From Apostichopus japonicus (taxonomy: Eukaryota > Echinodermata > Holothuroidea > Aspidochirotida > Stichopodidae), in assembly GCF_037975245.1 (NCBI RefSeq), contig NC_092573.1, forward strand, positions 11,320,001 to 11,384,000: 64,000 bases of DNA, in the 5' to 3' direction. The position numbers and the translations under genes are program-made. This document shows positions 33,301 through 48,300 of this stretch, piece by piece. Position 1 is the first letter of the stretch. Each line of letters begins with the position of its first letter. The notes under the pieces were generated by a model, which was not told where the DNA came from, searched no databases, and saw only the letters and a program-made list of their open reading frames with translations.

Positions 33301-36300
33301 GGACAGAATGAGTAAAATAGTTTGAACCTAAGATTACAAATGTCATTAGTATAATTATGTTATACAAAATGAATTATTTTTATGCAAGAGATGAGTGCTG
33401 GCTTTCATCTTCATTTCTAGATATGAACAACAAATGATGGTTTGCCTATAAAAAGATGCAGAATTAAAAACAAGCAGAAAACCAGAAAAAATGGGGAAGA
33501 AAACAGGAAGGAGACTTGATGAGATTATAGCTATCTAATTTTTCTACCGCGGTTCTTTTATTTTTCTTGGAATGTGTCCTCCTTTTGTTTGACTGGTTAT
33601 AGTTCCCTTGTACCCGATACTCTCCAATGCTTTATCATATGCGGGTGCCGTGTGTGTTTATAAATATATATATGCATACATATAAAATTTGGAGCTTAAA
33701 ACTTCAGATTTCCTTCTAACAAATTAAACATTGACTTAAAAAACTGCATCATATTTCAGTAGCTTACCCAAACTGCTCCCTTCCGCCCCCCTCACTCCCC
33801 CCCACCAGGCACCTTTTTATCATATTTTATCAAGACCATCTCTGCTAATGCAATCTGCATCACAATATACTTACATATACTATTATAAAGAGTTCAGAAA
33901 CCAATTGACATTAATATATTTTAATATACTCTTGGAGCTTTCCCATTTACGAACCATTCTAAAACTCTTGCCAACTTTTAAAATTATGCTTTTCAAGAAC
34001 TCATTTATCTACAGAGCAGCCATTAATAATTCAAAATGGGTTCTTAGAATCTCTGTTATAATCCTTTTAATCTTTCAAACTTCTAATCCTCCATCTTATT
34101 TCTTATTCGTTCATGCTTTCATGATTGTACATTTTTACGTCTTTTTATGTATCAATATTATGTGTCCTATTTATAAATTTTGTAATTTATACTGGAATAA
34201 AGATTTTGACTCAGCATGTGTCCACTTACCTTCTGACGTCTTGCCATTGTCTTGTAAATGTTTGAGATCTCTGATGGCCTTTGCTATATCTTCATCTGTA
34301 ATGTCATCCTCCGTGGTGGTCTCTGGCTTATTCTCTGTCTCCTCTGTAACTATTTTCTGTTTTTAAGGGGGGGGGCGGGGGGATAAATCAAACGTGATAA
34401 CGTACATAATGATATCAACAATCTCTGAGTTAATACATGTAATAAAACATATTAAACGCATTCTATTCAAGATAAGACTCCTAAAGGCAAAAATGTGCAT
34501 TTGGTAAAAATTCAGCATATGACGTGCAAGCAATAAATAGCCTTTCAACCATTGGTTGATGACCGATTGACAAACACACAGGCAGAGATATGCATTACCA
34601 TGGTGACAGATCAAATTTTTGGACTAAAAATTGAATTATCCTCTACTCTGACGAAGGGATCAACACAAATAGTTATTCCCTGACATTGCCACGTAGTAAT
34701 GGTTTAGGCTAACCCAATCACAAAAATTTCATGTCCCATAAATTTAATGTAATATTTGTGATTTTTTTTTTACAGGCAAACCTTTGAATTTTCTTTGGGG
34801 AATAATTTGATTGTTCCTAGCTCACCTTACTTAAGTAATATATGTACACAATATGGTATTTATTATTTTCCTTTGACCACTCTGGACGTTACAACCAGAC
34901 TACGGCAATCTTGACAACAGATAAATGCAACTGCAAGATTAGTCTATATGTTGATTCATCTTAAAACAACCATTGAGATATGCTTTGCTTCATGACCGAT
35001 GGTATCAAGTATAATTAAGTCCACATTTTGGGTTTGCTTTCCGCCCTTTAGTAAGGCAAGGGAGCTGTACTGACTCAGAACTGATGTGATGTACCTGGTG
35101 CTTTCAGCTTTATTTTATTACCAGCCATATTTATTTTGCGTCCCAATTATGATATGTTTATTTGTTTGTTGTGTGATCTCTTTATGTAACTTATTCTTGC
35201 CAAGCCCACCATAAGTTTTTAGATCACTTTCTTTTCGTAACTCTTTAAGATGTGTGTCTGATTAAATTGTACATTTAGTCCTTTGGTATTGATGTTGTGG
35301 TATCAAACAAAAAAAACTATAAACGAACAAGACATGATAATAATATGCATAAAGACAAACCTTGTTACTTGGGACAAATTCTGGAACATTCACATCCCTG
35401 AGAAGGTCCACAATGTTGTTCTTGTCCGTATCTTTCTCTGTGTATGGAATGCCACAGTAGTCGGCTATCAGTCGAGAACAGCTCCGAATGAACATCATGT
35501 GCCTGAAAATACAAACGAAACAAAAATACGTCGAAACCAGGGGTTCCCTGAATGGGGTGCATGAATCCCCAGGGGGTGCGTGAGTTCATCCCAGGGGGTT
35601 CGTGAGACGTTTCTGAAAGTCAAAACTAGAGTACTTTTTGTTGAACTAAAATAAGCCGTACCTATCGACAAACTCTTTTCGCGTTCTATACGCATATGTT
35701 GCAATAGTAGTACCGTATCGTGCATGTGATAAATAACTGAATTGTGAAACAGACACAGGTCTCATGACTTTGGTGAAGTTGGTGTACGCATGACAGTACG
35801 TCGTAGAGATAAAGAGCTGATCTGATCTTGAAGTTTCCAAATAAATATATGTTCATCTCTTGTTTTTTTTTCATTACAATATTACACTATGTACCTGATC
35901 TTTTCAAAGCACTGTTATGCATATTATAGTATAATAATGACTCAGATCGTGTCTCGAAAGTTGGGGTTCGTGGACCACTCTGACATCCACAGGGGATTTG
36001 TGGGGGGATAAATTTAGGGAAACCCTGGTCGAAATATTATCCCAAATTTAGCCTGCTGTGGGTTGTTCGTTCTAGCGCAGGGTTGTCCAACCTACGGCCC
36101 GCGGGCCCAGTCCGGCCCGCCGCAGGGTTGCGTCCGGCCCGCCAGAGATGCTCTACGGTGCGAAATTTTAGTGAGCAGATTTATTGATAACAATTTGAAG
36201 CTATATATTCAATCATTCAAACCTTCTGGGTCCAAAAACTGCATACAGGTCAGTTTGTGTGACACCCTCTCAGCGGAGGGGGGGGGCGGCTGAACTTTAT

Positions 36301-39300
36301 TCATCTGTTTTATCAGGAAGGAAAATAAATCAGTCCGCTACAGTCGGGCTGGCAAGCCTTAGGATACGTTTTTTCTTCTTTTTTTTTCTTAAATAGAAGT
36401 TTCATGTATTCATAGTTGCTTTGATACATGAATTTCAAAGCATCAACGATATAAATCACCTTCCAAAACTAAAAGCAATTTTAATTTCTTAAAATTTGTA
36501 GCTTCAATTTCCATTTATTTATTTTTTATTATTATTTTTTTTTTATAATCACTTTCCTTTTTATTGTAATCTACGATCATAACTTTTGATACTTTCCTAT
36601 TTATGAATTGTATTTTATGCTATTTATACTGGATTAAAGGAAACTGAAAAAAACCCTGAAAAAGCAATGCATCTTTGCATTGGTATCATGAAAAGTGAAA
36701 TTGCTGCATAATTTATACCTCTAATAGACGGCTGAAGATGAACCTGTTGGAAAACAGAACAACATTTTACAACTTTGAAAAGTAATGTAGGGTGTGGCTG
36801 TAATACTTACAACTCGCTGTTGGTATCAAATTCGACTGGTGTGGGTGGACGTTTAGGCGACTGCCAGAAGAAGGCTGCAGAATAGAAAAACGAGAAACAA
36901 AGAGAGAATTACACAGGGATCAGCCTGGGGTAAAAAAAAAAATCACAGAATTTTGCCAAAATTGCGGTATAGGCTCCAGTTTGCCAATGCGACAGTGTGT
37001 TAGGATAATAGTTTTTGTCCCTGAGGTAGAAAAGAAATCACGGATATTCCGCGAATTCGCGGAAAAAGCTCATGCCAGATTACATGAAACTTCAACGGAT
37101 CTGATCGACTGTATCTTGCTCGGCCAACTCTAGTATGCTCTACGTGTGGGGTGCCGATATGAATACAGTTTAAAGGCTACAGTATGAGAAATTTGGAACC
37201 TGTAAGTTCTTTCCTGCAAGACCACAGTTTTGTCAGTGCATGGTACAGTAGGCCCTACATAATAACTCACATGGGGATATAGGCTAAAATTCATTTCTTT
37301 GGACAATTTTACAAAATATTATGACTTCTGGGCAGCATTTAGTCATTGGTATGTTTAATTCAACTCATGTCTGATTCCTGACAGCGAGGAAACCCAAATG
37401 GAGGATTTTTTTAGCTGTCTGTCTTTCCTTTTTGGGGGAGAGGGAGGAGGGGGTAGAGGGGGAGAGCGGATAAAAACTGGAAATGGAAATGTTGAAACTG
37501 GTTATGGGGTTTGGAGACAAAACTCTAGCATACCTCCATCTTTTGTTCTGGAGTCCAAAGGAAATGATGAAAGGAGTTGCTTTGCCTACCAAAAAAAACA
37601 AAAAACAATGGTCAAAAATGAAGAGAAAAAAAGAAAAAAAATATTAGTGATTGACATATAAACCTACCATCAATTTGTGTTCCTAGAGATTATAATATAA
37701 ATTCAGTAGCAGTTGCAGAATTCTAAAGGAAATAAAAACCAACCCAAGATTCCCTCAAAGCAGGTTTCTGCACTCAAATTTAGTTAGACTACTGAAAACT
37801 AAAGAAACGTGAGGGATGCATTTCAGAAGCTTTACAATTCAGGTCTCATTTCAAACTAATGAAGGAAAGGTAGAGAATTTGGAGGGGGAAAAAAGTTAAG
37901 CATTTTATAGCAAAAAGTGTTCGGGCTGCAAGTTTTCTCTCTCAGTAAGTGTGAATTATTACTTTCGAACTATCTGTTATTTGGTAGAAGGGAAATCCCC
38001 AGATGGTTGTAATAATCTGATCCAATAATCTGAAAACAAAGCCAGAATACCTTATGATTATAATATCTTTCAAATTTAATCCTAGCAGCGGCCACGCACT
38101 CCTTCCAGGATTGTGGACGGTTTTTCATCAACTTGAGCACCATCAAGATATGTTCAAGTCTTGAATTTGACTTCAGTTTCTGTGAAAATATAGAACACAA
38201 TGTACGAAAGATTTCTTGCAATTTATCACCAGGTTAAATTTATGTTCATATTCAAATATACTAAATAGAAACCTGTTAGAACGATACACACGTTGCCTGT
38301 GCTACTCGTGCTTCTCAAGCACAATCGATGGGCCTCTCCAGTATTTCTTCAGAGGGCGCCCTCATATCGATTCTAATGTGCAGGACTAACAGCCTTACAG
38401 ATCTCTGAATCAATACAACAAGGCTATCGCGTCAAAGCTCTCACAAGCATGGCAAACAGGCCCATGAACTTGGGTACATACATTACATAGTGGGTGATTG
38501 AACTAATAGTTCAAGGATCCATATGTGCAGTTTGTTCAAACGTCGAACGAGTGCTCTAGAAAACAGCAGTTGAGGTGCTTAAAACAATTAGTTTGATCTG
38601 AAAATTTGAAAATCTGTGTCAAAAGATCTCTTCTTAAATAATTAAAAGGAAATTGTGTAATTACAACTAGAGATCTGCAGTCAGAGATTTCAGATTGTCA
38701 AGTTTCATGGAACTAGATAGGACTGATATGCAGTGCCCTCAGATGTTCTTTATTTAACGTGGCTAGGGGGCCTCATAGTATACACAATACAATTAAGTAC
38801 CAGACATTACTCTAACAGCTCACCAATCGCAATGAACATGTTCAAGAGTCAATAGTCCCTCAGATGTTCTTTATTTAGCGTGGCTAGGGGCCTCATAGTA
38901 TAACACAATACAATTAAGTACCAGACATTACTTACAATCGTAATGGCCACGTTTAAGAGTCAATAGGGTGTACCACAGAGAAACAATCAACTAGAAAACA
39001 TGTCAAAACCCCAAAATCACAGCCATGACTTGACCAACATTCATAATCCATTTATATTGCCTGTGCTTACAAAATGCAGGCATTACAGAACTTTTCTTGT
39101 AGAATCAATATGAAGCAAAAGGGAAACTGAAACAAAAAACAAACAGTTAAAGAAAAACACAACACAACTTCCTTTCACATATAAATGGTTCATCGTTAAT
39201 AGATGTACCACAGAGAAACATGCACTATATACACGTATATATAATTCATCAGGTCAAAAAAGAATTACTTTCCAATTTTTTTTAAGCTCAAAATCACTGC

Positions 39301-42300
39301 AACCATTTACAAACCTCCATGACTTTCTTTGGCGATCCATGGACCATCCAAAATTTGTTCAGCATTGCTGGTTTCTGACTGAACAAGGATTCAAACTTAT
39401 CCCTGGCCCACGGAATTGTATGTTCTATAGTAGCCGGGAATGACTTGAGCGTGCAGTAAGGGACAGATTGCTCTGGGGGGTCCTGCTGGTTCCCGTACGT
39501 CTCTGTCAGGTGGGGTATGATGACCTGAACGTGACCTTTTGACCCGAGGGTGCCCGACTCCATCAGCGCCTTTTGATTAGTCACGCAACGACTGCAAAGA
39601 AGGAACGTCATTACGTGTTAAGCAAGTTATAGAAGCCACAATTATAAATTCATTACGGGGCTGACGGATGAGGCAGCTACAGTCTTTACATTAATTATCT
39701 CTTTGAAATCAGGTGGCTTGATAATGAAACAATCACTTTCAATCAAAATTTGTTTGAAAAGTGACTGACCAGCCAACATTCACCAGCTTGCGTCTGGAAA
39801 TCACTTTTGAGAAAAATTTCAAGGATATATGAGATAAAAAAATCTTACATGTTAGCAAAATGAAAGTAAATGTAGAATCTCAACAACCCTCTCCTATCCC
39901 CTGTCCTATCCTGCTGACCACCCACCAACACCCTTCCTACCCACACCCCACTTATATTCTGAGACCTTTGACTAGTAAAGAAGACCACTCACATGTCCAT
40001 GTATCTTCTGGCCTCAACATTGTCCAAGGCATTGACAACGACATCCTGAGCCTCGAAGAAGGCATCATTGTATGTGGATTGTTCTGTGGCAGGATGAACT
40101 GAGGAAAAGATAGATTAAGAATGTAAAACCTCCAACAATATTAATTAACATATTTGTCTATTGCTTGGCAATGTTCCAGTTTCTTTTCAATGCTAAACGT
40201 ATCTTTGATCAAGAGTCGAACAAAATATGAAAGAATCGATAACAAGACCAAAGGCCACGATATTATGATTGATTTTAAATATTAACAGAAATGCATGGCT
40301 TGTCATAGAAACTATGTGTTAAACACTTGTAATTGCAATTTATTGCTTTTCACTTAAAACGTTCCCGCACTCCTCTATACCGGCAAATGCAAACCTGTAA
40401 ATCATTACTCGACAGTTTATTAAAAGATTACTTTGGGGGAGAATTTTAGACTCGAGTCCAAGAATATAAACTTGAAGTGCTTAGTAATGTTTCTATAGCA
40501 ATTTTGGTTTTCAAGATATTGCAGGAGGATCTAAAATACATACATACATACATACCTTTGTGTTGATGTGCTTCTATATTGAGTGAAGGATTGATCTGTT
40601 TACATGACTCAGCAGCTGTGGTCGACTTTGGTTTCTGTGGAGCAAAATGTGAAACTAAAGTCATGACCATCAACACGTGATGAGCAATATTGATATTGAG
40701 AAAGAAACACAGATGAAATCATGTTGAAAAATGATTAAAAACCAAGTCAATGAGACGTGGATAAGGATAAGAATAAGAATCTAGTAGAAACCATAGTGGT
40801 TAATGCTTAATGTTATAAAGTAATTCAATTTTCTGCCACATAAAATGAAGATTTTCATGTAATATTGATATGTATTATAACAAATTTCTTTTCTTCTCAT
40901 ATATTATAATACTGTCATATAATGTTAAGATTGTCAGACATTATTGCTATATATTATTAAAAACTTTATTTTTCGAAATAATTTTGTTCTAATCATATAT
41001 TATAATATTGCCATATAATAAAACGATTGCCATGTATATTATTACTATAAATAACAAAAAAAAAACATATTTGCCATTCACATTATAATATTGCCATATA
41101 ATGTAAGGAATACTATATATTATTCAAACATTTTTATGTGTTCAATAAAAGGGATATTCCTGTGGCAGACAAAAATTAATAGTGAAGATAAATATTTCAT
41201 ACTGTGAGTTGAAAACCACATGTCAATATTTTGTCTCCAAAGTTGAGAGTTGATTGAATCGTGTTAACTTGGAATTCCTCGTTCAAGGGACACAATTACA
41301 AGTCCCTGTTCCCAACATGGAGAAGTCTCGGTGGATTACCCGGACCTTTCGGCCGAACTAAAACAGCTCCCTTAACTCCAGGATGTGATGTCATAATGAC
41401 ACGCATTCTTTTAAACTTTGATTTCGAACTATTTCTACTTGTCAAATTTATCTTTGCTTTGCTGTTAATTTTCTATGTAAATGACTTGTCATTTAGCCTC
41501 TGAAGAAGATCCTGCTAGGATCTAAACGTCAGGCCAACTTACTTTTACACATTCTATTACACAGGCTCTCTAGTGGATGAGCAGTTTGCTAACAGTTTTA
41601 TTTTATTTTAATTTTCTATGTAATTAGAATTTCATCAAAATACAACTATTTTTTTGTACAAGTATTATTTTTCTCCTGTGGTTACTTGAATTTAGATATG
41701 TTATATTATTAAAATGAACAAATTAACCACTCTGAGCTAAGTTGCCGCCATGATGACATCATTCCCTCTGTTTTTGTCAAATCATTCGGTGACACACAAT
41801 ATATTAACCAAAGTTGTCAAAACTTCATATCTTCACCAACAAAATTCTACGACGATGCGAATTTGACATTAGGATGCGGAAAAATTTCCAGCAAGTTTTG
41901 TTTAATAAGAAATCCATTACTTTAGCCAACAGAATTATCCCTTTAAAGGAAATAACAAGCAAGCAGCTGTCCAGCTAATAAGCAATCCATTATTTAACCA
42001 ACAGAATTATCACTTTGAAGGAAGTAACAAGTTCAAGTAATCCATGAAAATACCAAAAAAATATAACAAGTCATTCTAATATTCTCCAAAAACAACAACA
42101 TGAAGAAAAAAAAAAACGTTAATCCTTTATACGCAAAACACACTTTGAGAGAGTGAGTCTAAACGTGATATTACCAATACCTTAGACCTCAAAATGTTTA
42201 AAGATTTTTCTCCATATTTATCACTTTGTTCAAATTTCTTTGCTCAAAATTTGCGGCACAGGTCTGACACCGTTCTGATACTACATCCATCACCTTAAAC

Positions 42301-45300
42301 AAGAAAATATTATTATGAGGCAAAAAAGAAACCCCCAGCTAATCATAGCATGGTAGCCCCCGACATAAATCTCAACCCTCACATCTCTCAAAGCTGGGTT
42401 CTAGATTTTTTTTGGGGGGGAAGGGGGCCATTTTATAAATGAACTTGATTATCAAAAGCAACTCAATTACATTACGTTAGACTGACAGCCGATATGCATC
42501 TTCCCTGTGTATCTTTGAGCCTTAGAGAGCAAAATAAATAAATAAAATATTAAAAGCACCTGGATGTGTCTTGGTCTAAATAGGAACTGTCGATTCAAGT
42601 TGGACATTTCAATCAGATCGTTATCTGTGATGGTCATTTTGCCGTTGGGGCTTCGGCAGACTCCCAGCAGAGCATAGTTCTTCATCATTTCGCAACCGAT
42701 AGCACCGCACCCCACCATAAAGAGCTTCAGGTCGGCTAACTTGAGGCACAATTCATCCCCGATGCAGATCCTTAAATGATCGTATCTGTCGCCCCTGTTT
42801 AAAAACAATGAGGGTGATTAGCATCTCGGAAGAGAGGTACTTTGATTAACGCGAACGAAAACAAAACACTGAACTTGTTTTTAATTGTGAAATATTAATG
42901 GTAGTCGTTTTGAACTAGAGGTTCATTTGAATGAAAACAATTGGAGTTAATTTGTAAATAAACTATGGATCAGCAGTTTGTTGTTTTTATCTCAAATATA
43001 TTTCATCTCCATTTGCATTCATTGTTTTCACTCATGTCCAATGCAGGTTATATTTGTTTCATAGAAATGGGGGGGGGGGTGGGGGGAAGGGGCGCATGCA
43101 TGTTCTTACTTTGGCTCTAAGACTTCGGGAGAAACGTTTCCAAGACCTTTGAGTACCTCGCTTGCATCCAGATAGAGCTAGGAGATGAGAAAACATGTGT
43201 AATTTGCATCTGTCAAAAGATATTTCATTAATTAATATAACAATGTGAACAAATCGTATTTTATCATAAAGTTAACAGATGGCACTTTATTATTAACTTT
43301 AAAAATTTAAATCAAAATTGATTATTTTAGTGTCATAGCATAAACAGATGGTGAGGGTAGGTGGTGGTGGGTGGTGGTGGTTGGTCGACTCATATTATCC
43401 CCTTCCCTACTACGCTCGAAAGAGCTGCAATTGGATTCCTAAATTATGTAGTGCACGGCACTCAAGTCATGAATCATTCACGGCCACCTGGACAGGTTTG
43501 AATCATGTCCTAAAAAAAACAAACTGTTAGAAGATATCATAATTAGCGTTCTGTTTATATCACAACTTGCAAATGTGCATTAAAAACCTGACTTTGCTAT
43601 AAAGCCAAATTCCTAGCCTTCCCTTATTGCAAAACTACATGGAAGTTTGTGATATCAGGAAAATATTTGAATTATGACAAACCAAATGAGACACTTTACC
43701 TACCCATTGGTTAATCGGGGTAAACTTTCCTGTGACTGCCTTGATGACCTCTTGACCTATGACCCCTCCCATGGCAGCACAAAGAGGTGCAAAGTGGCCT
43801 GCACAAGTGTCAGCCAGGTGACAAAGGACATCTTTGTCAATGGATGGCACTGGTATCTTCAACTTCTCGTTGATTTCCTCAGCTAACTGCCGCAAACCCT
43901 TTAGATCAGTGTCGCATCTTTTCAAAAAGAGAGGAAATATAAATTTTAAAAAAAAATGCAATTAAAGCTGCACCTTGAGTTTTGTTCTACCTTTAATTGT
44001 GTCATTATGAAGAAGTCATGTGAGCTTTGCACATCATTGAAAGCCTTTTCAGTGTAAACAGATTGACACACTGAAATTAAAACAATTAAGCAATTAGTAT
44101 TAAACACTCGGGCATAGTTGAGCCCTTGCACATATGTTAACCAATCAGTGTCGTAACTAGAAGGAAACTTGGGAAGGGGGGTTGGTAGGGGCATGGTCAA
44201 GGGGGGCTCGTACTCCTCTACAGCACCACATCCACCCACCCAACAAGGTCAAGGGGGGCTCCTAATCCTCTAGTGCACAACATCCAACCACTCAACAAGG
44301 TCAAGGGGGGCTCCTACTACTCTACAACACCACATCCACCCAACAAGGTCAAGGGGGCTCCTACTCCTCTACAGCACCACATCCACTCATCAAACAAGGT
44401 CAAGGGAGGCTCCTACTACTCTACTGCACCACACTACACACCCAACAAAGTCAAGGGAGGCTCCTACTCCTCGACCGTACCACATCCACCCACCCAACAA
44501 GGTCAAGGGGCAGAGCTCCTACTCCTGTACAGCACCAACACCTCCCAACCCCAGCCCCTTCACCCAACAAGCCAGATGAAGAAAAACATGAACTACATCC
44601 TTTTTCAAGCATGGGAACAATTTCTATCCTCAACTTGATACTTTAACTCACAATTAATTCAGCCTTCATTGCGATAGCATCGCACATGTACAGTATCAAG
44701 GGTACAATTATATAATCTAGGAACAAACTGTTCCAGTCATCAAAGGTTTAGACTTACTTAACAACCTACTGCTATTATTGTTGTTGCAAAAAAGAATATT
44801 TCATGTGTATGTATGTATACAAAAGTATTCATTCATAAAGATATTCATAAAATTACTGAAAAAAATGTTCTCACTTCTCTTACTAAATTCTACAATTAAA
44901 TGTCAAAGCAGAAGAAAGGATCAGTGTTTGATTAAATTGTAACTTGCTGACAAAGAAATATCTTCTTTTTTTCTCTTATTAAATAAAAGAACTGTCTTGC
45001 AATTCCTAAGTCTAACTTGTAGTTTGAATAATCCTGTCCTCATATTTAATAATTTTGAAACATGAAATATTATACTGCTCAGACCTTGGCTTTGGTAGAC
45101 GGTTATGCTGATCTCTAAAACGATGCAAGGAGCAAAAAGCTACATGGCTCATCACAGCATCCTTAGTAAAATCCACCAGAGGAACCCTTGGGTTAATCAT
45201 CTGATCCTGCAGAGAGCTCTGATCAATTAAAAAAAATGGTTAAAACAGTAAATACACATCAGACAGGTAATATTAAAAACAACGGATGCCCCAAGTCACA

Positions 45301-48300
45301 TTCGCCCTGAATAGCATATATATATGCTGGTGAGGAAGTCAGTTTTCTACTCTCTTGAGGAAGAATAAAAATACAGACTCCAGATGATTAATTCCAAACG
45401 GAAGGTACACCACGAAACATGACTGCACTATTTCTAGATTGACCTCATTCTTAGTGTCACTCCCCGTACATTTCAAGCCTGAGACTGTTTGATGAATAAT
45501 AAGTCGTGCCAAACACAACCTGTAAACAGAACCTAGCCGAGACACCAAAACACGATGGCATTTTTGTCTTTACAACTGACCGCATTTCTCAGCTACCGAT
45601 CAACATAGTACCTCTCAAGACTGTAAACATTTGACGAAGAAAACACTGCAACTGGATCAGCATCATAATGATGTCATTAAGTCCAGAAAAAAAAAAAAGT
45701 CCAGAAAGCACCTCTCATGGTTTTGTGTCAGTCTCTCTGTCACCTACCGTACATCCGTTCATACACAAGCATGTTGTGAAATAATTCTATGACATTAACC
45801 CCTCATCAGGTTTCCGTTGATTACGATCGGGCTAGGAAATGGCTAGAACTAATAAACGTACAGTACTGACATGGGTTTCCTATATAAACAGACTGGCGGT
45901 GTTTTCAAACTTTCCTCCTTTTTGAAATATATCAGCCAGGAGCTAGGGCAGTTAATTTTACAGTGCTAAGCAGTTATGTGTGCACGTTGAAGCTAGCAGC
46001 CTATAACAGCTTATGAGAATACTTTACTTCATGTCTGGTGGCTATCCAACTTTACAGTGTTAGCTCGTATTGGGTATTTCTTTTACAATTTGGAAGACCA
46101 TAAATTCAGATGTTCTAAACGGTGTGTTTCTCATGGATGATAGACACACCTTACCTTCACGCTGGCCAGGGATCGAAAGCATTAACCTCCCAGTTGCTAG
46201 GTCTCACCTGCTTCAATATAGCAATGGCTTAAACTATAAATATAGGGAATAGCTGAGTTTTATGAAATCAGACTCACATATTTAACCACAGTCGACACCT
46301 TCACTTGTTTGGCAATACCTCCAGTCTGGTACGGCTGGAACTCTTCACCGGTGGTGTCGCATACGCTGAACGAATAAGGTGACACGACTATGAAAGAAAT
46401 GTCAAAGGTCATTTACATCTTTGTTTTAAAGGGAATGTCTGGTGGCTGGAATAAACTGGTTTTAATATTAAGGAAGCTTGCCACACTGTTCTGCAACAGT
46501 GTTGTTATGAACCTCTTTAATTGCAAGTAGAGTAGCAATTATTTATATCAAGCTTTTTAATTTTGTACTTATAACTATACTTACAAATATGAGAGATAGT
46601 CAAATTTTATGTAACCATTAGAATAATCCTTCTCTATGCTAATCATTGAACAAAAACATTCTAACCACCATTTTTTTTTCTTATTATAAATAATCTTTTT
46701 CTTTTCTAAAAATGCTGTTATTGTTCATCTAAAAGCTGAATATCATTTTCGTCTTCTTTATTCACTTTAACGGATGAATTTTTCAAATTTTAGAAGTTAA
46801 GAAAAAATATATTTTTACCCCCCTCCCCAAAAAAATATAGTCGTATATGTCATGAATATTTAGGCTAAAGGTATGTTTCTATGTTAAACCATCAATGAAG
46901 TTGTTTGTACTGATCAAAAGCAATGATTCACAAAACCGAAAAAAAGTAGACTAGCCGTTTCTTTAAATTGTAAGACCATGAAAATAAAATGATGAACTAG
47001 ATAGATAAAGTCATATCAACAAAGAGAATTCACTTCCGACGTAGCCTTAGAACAGAAAATATGCTTTGCTGGAGGGACAACAAACGTAAAGAAATGAATA
47101 AATAATAAGACAAAGATGCTAAAAGTAGGTCTTGTCAAATGTCATTTCCAGCCGATAACATCTCTCCTATATTACTCTGATGAACAAGAAACTTTTTTTT
47201 TAAGTCAAACTGAAGCTACCTTTCTTATCACAGATAGCTGTTATTTCACAGAAGAGGCCTTTTAATGGGCATACATAGCCTTTACCCTTACAAAAAAAAC
47301 GCTGATAATCTTAAAGGTCAAGCCACATGCAGCAGCACTGTTTCTGATCAATTTCGTTTGGGAATACTTACAGGACGAAAAAGTAGCCCACGCATTGTTC
47401 TCACAAATTGCTTAGAATGTGTCGACTTGATTACCATGCCAAATGATACACACACCCAACCCAAACACGCATACACAAGTGTGTTTTACACTAAGAATGA
47501 GGACCCCATTGTTATTCCCATTGTTCAGATCCACGTACCCTAACCTTAACAATACCCTATAACAATAGAATTCTTTCGAGGACGTGGTGATTCTTTAGAA
47601 ATCACATCCGAGGACCTGGAATTCTTTTGTTCCAGTCCTCGATCAGAATACAACACAAGTGCACACACACGCATGTACACATTGTGGGGTAAAGTCTGCA
47701 TACTGTACCTTTAATTTTCTGTTTGGTTCCATTAAGTGATTCCATCCCTTTAATCTCTTTAAATGTGACGGTGTCTCCAGATTGAAAATCATGCATTGTG
47801 TTATCTAATGAGGTCACAATGCCTGGGTTACCCTGTTAAAATACATAGGGGGAGAAAAAAAAGCAGAATGCCATTGGTCCAATTAACGAGAACTATCATC
47901 ACCTTTAAGGTACAATACTAATAGCATTGGACATCAGTACAGTAGTATATAACTGGTTTGTTGCTTTCAATTCTTTAGCAAGTGAACAAATTGCTTAAAA
48001 ATTTCAAAGGGTAATTTCTACAGATTCTGTATGCCTACAAGTTTCAGAAATATTATATTTTATTAATCACATATGAAAAATTTGATGCTCAGAGCAAATC
48101 TGGCCGAGAGTGGATCATGCATGGCCACATACTTTTGAAATTGAAAAATCGGTGAAAAGATGAAGAGTTTAACGGAACTATCTAACTTTGATGTTTTCCA
48201 AAAATGAATTTTATTTTACATGACTTATGTGATCTTTCACATGATTTTACGTGATTTTACATGATTTTACATGATTTTACGTGATCTTTCACTCACCTTG

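Larger units (their letters stand above)
40635..42559. other. UBA6: UBA6 intron 12
   Basis: 1.9 kb. It holds an AT-rich repeat block (40857-41130), a dispersed-repeat copy (41481-41625) and an unassigned open stretch near 42200-42300 that does not match UBA6. Confidence 0.5.

Noticed and set aside
33848-34366. 172-codon plus-strand frame
   Set aside because: Its end is antisense to UBA6 exon 20, and the rest is AT-rich Phe/Ile/Leu-biased intron sequence.
35495-35874. Several overlapping minus-strand frames
   Set aside because: They all fall inside hAT element N5, which has no transposase; similar frames recur in the other copies.
37365-37661. Frames on both strands around UBA6 exon 17
   Set aside because: Only the 52-base exon in its own phase matches UBA6; the longer frames are chance extensions through G/A-rich intron.
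42200-42305. Extra UBA6 exon (minus strand, reading [18 protein letters not shown])
   Set aside because: An acceptor-like TTTAAG is present, but the residues do not fit between exons 12 and 13, which already join in phase as in other UBA6 proteins.
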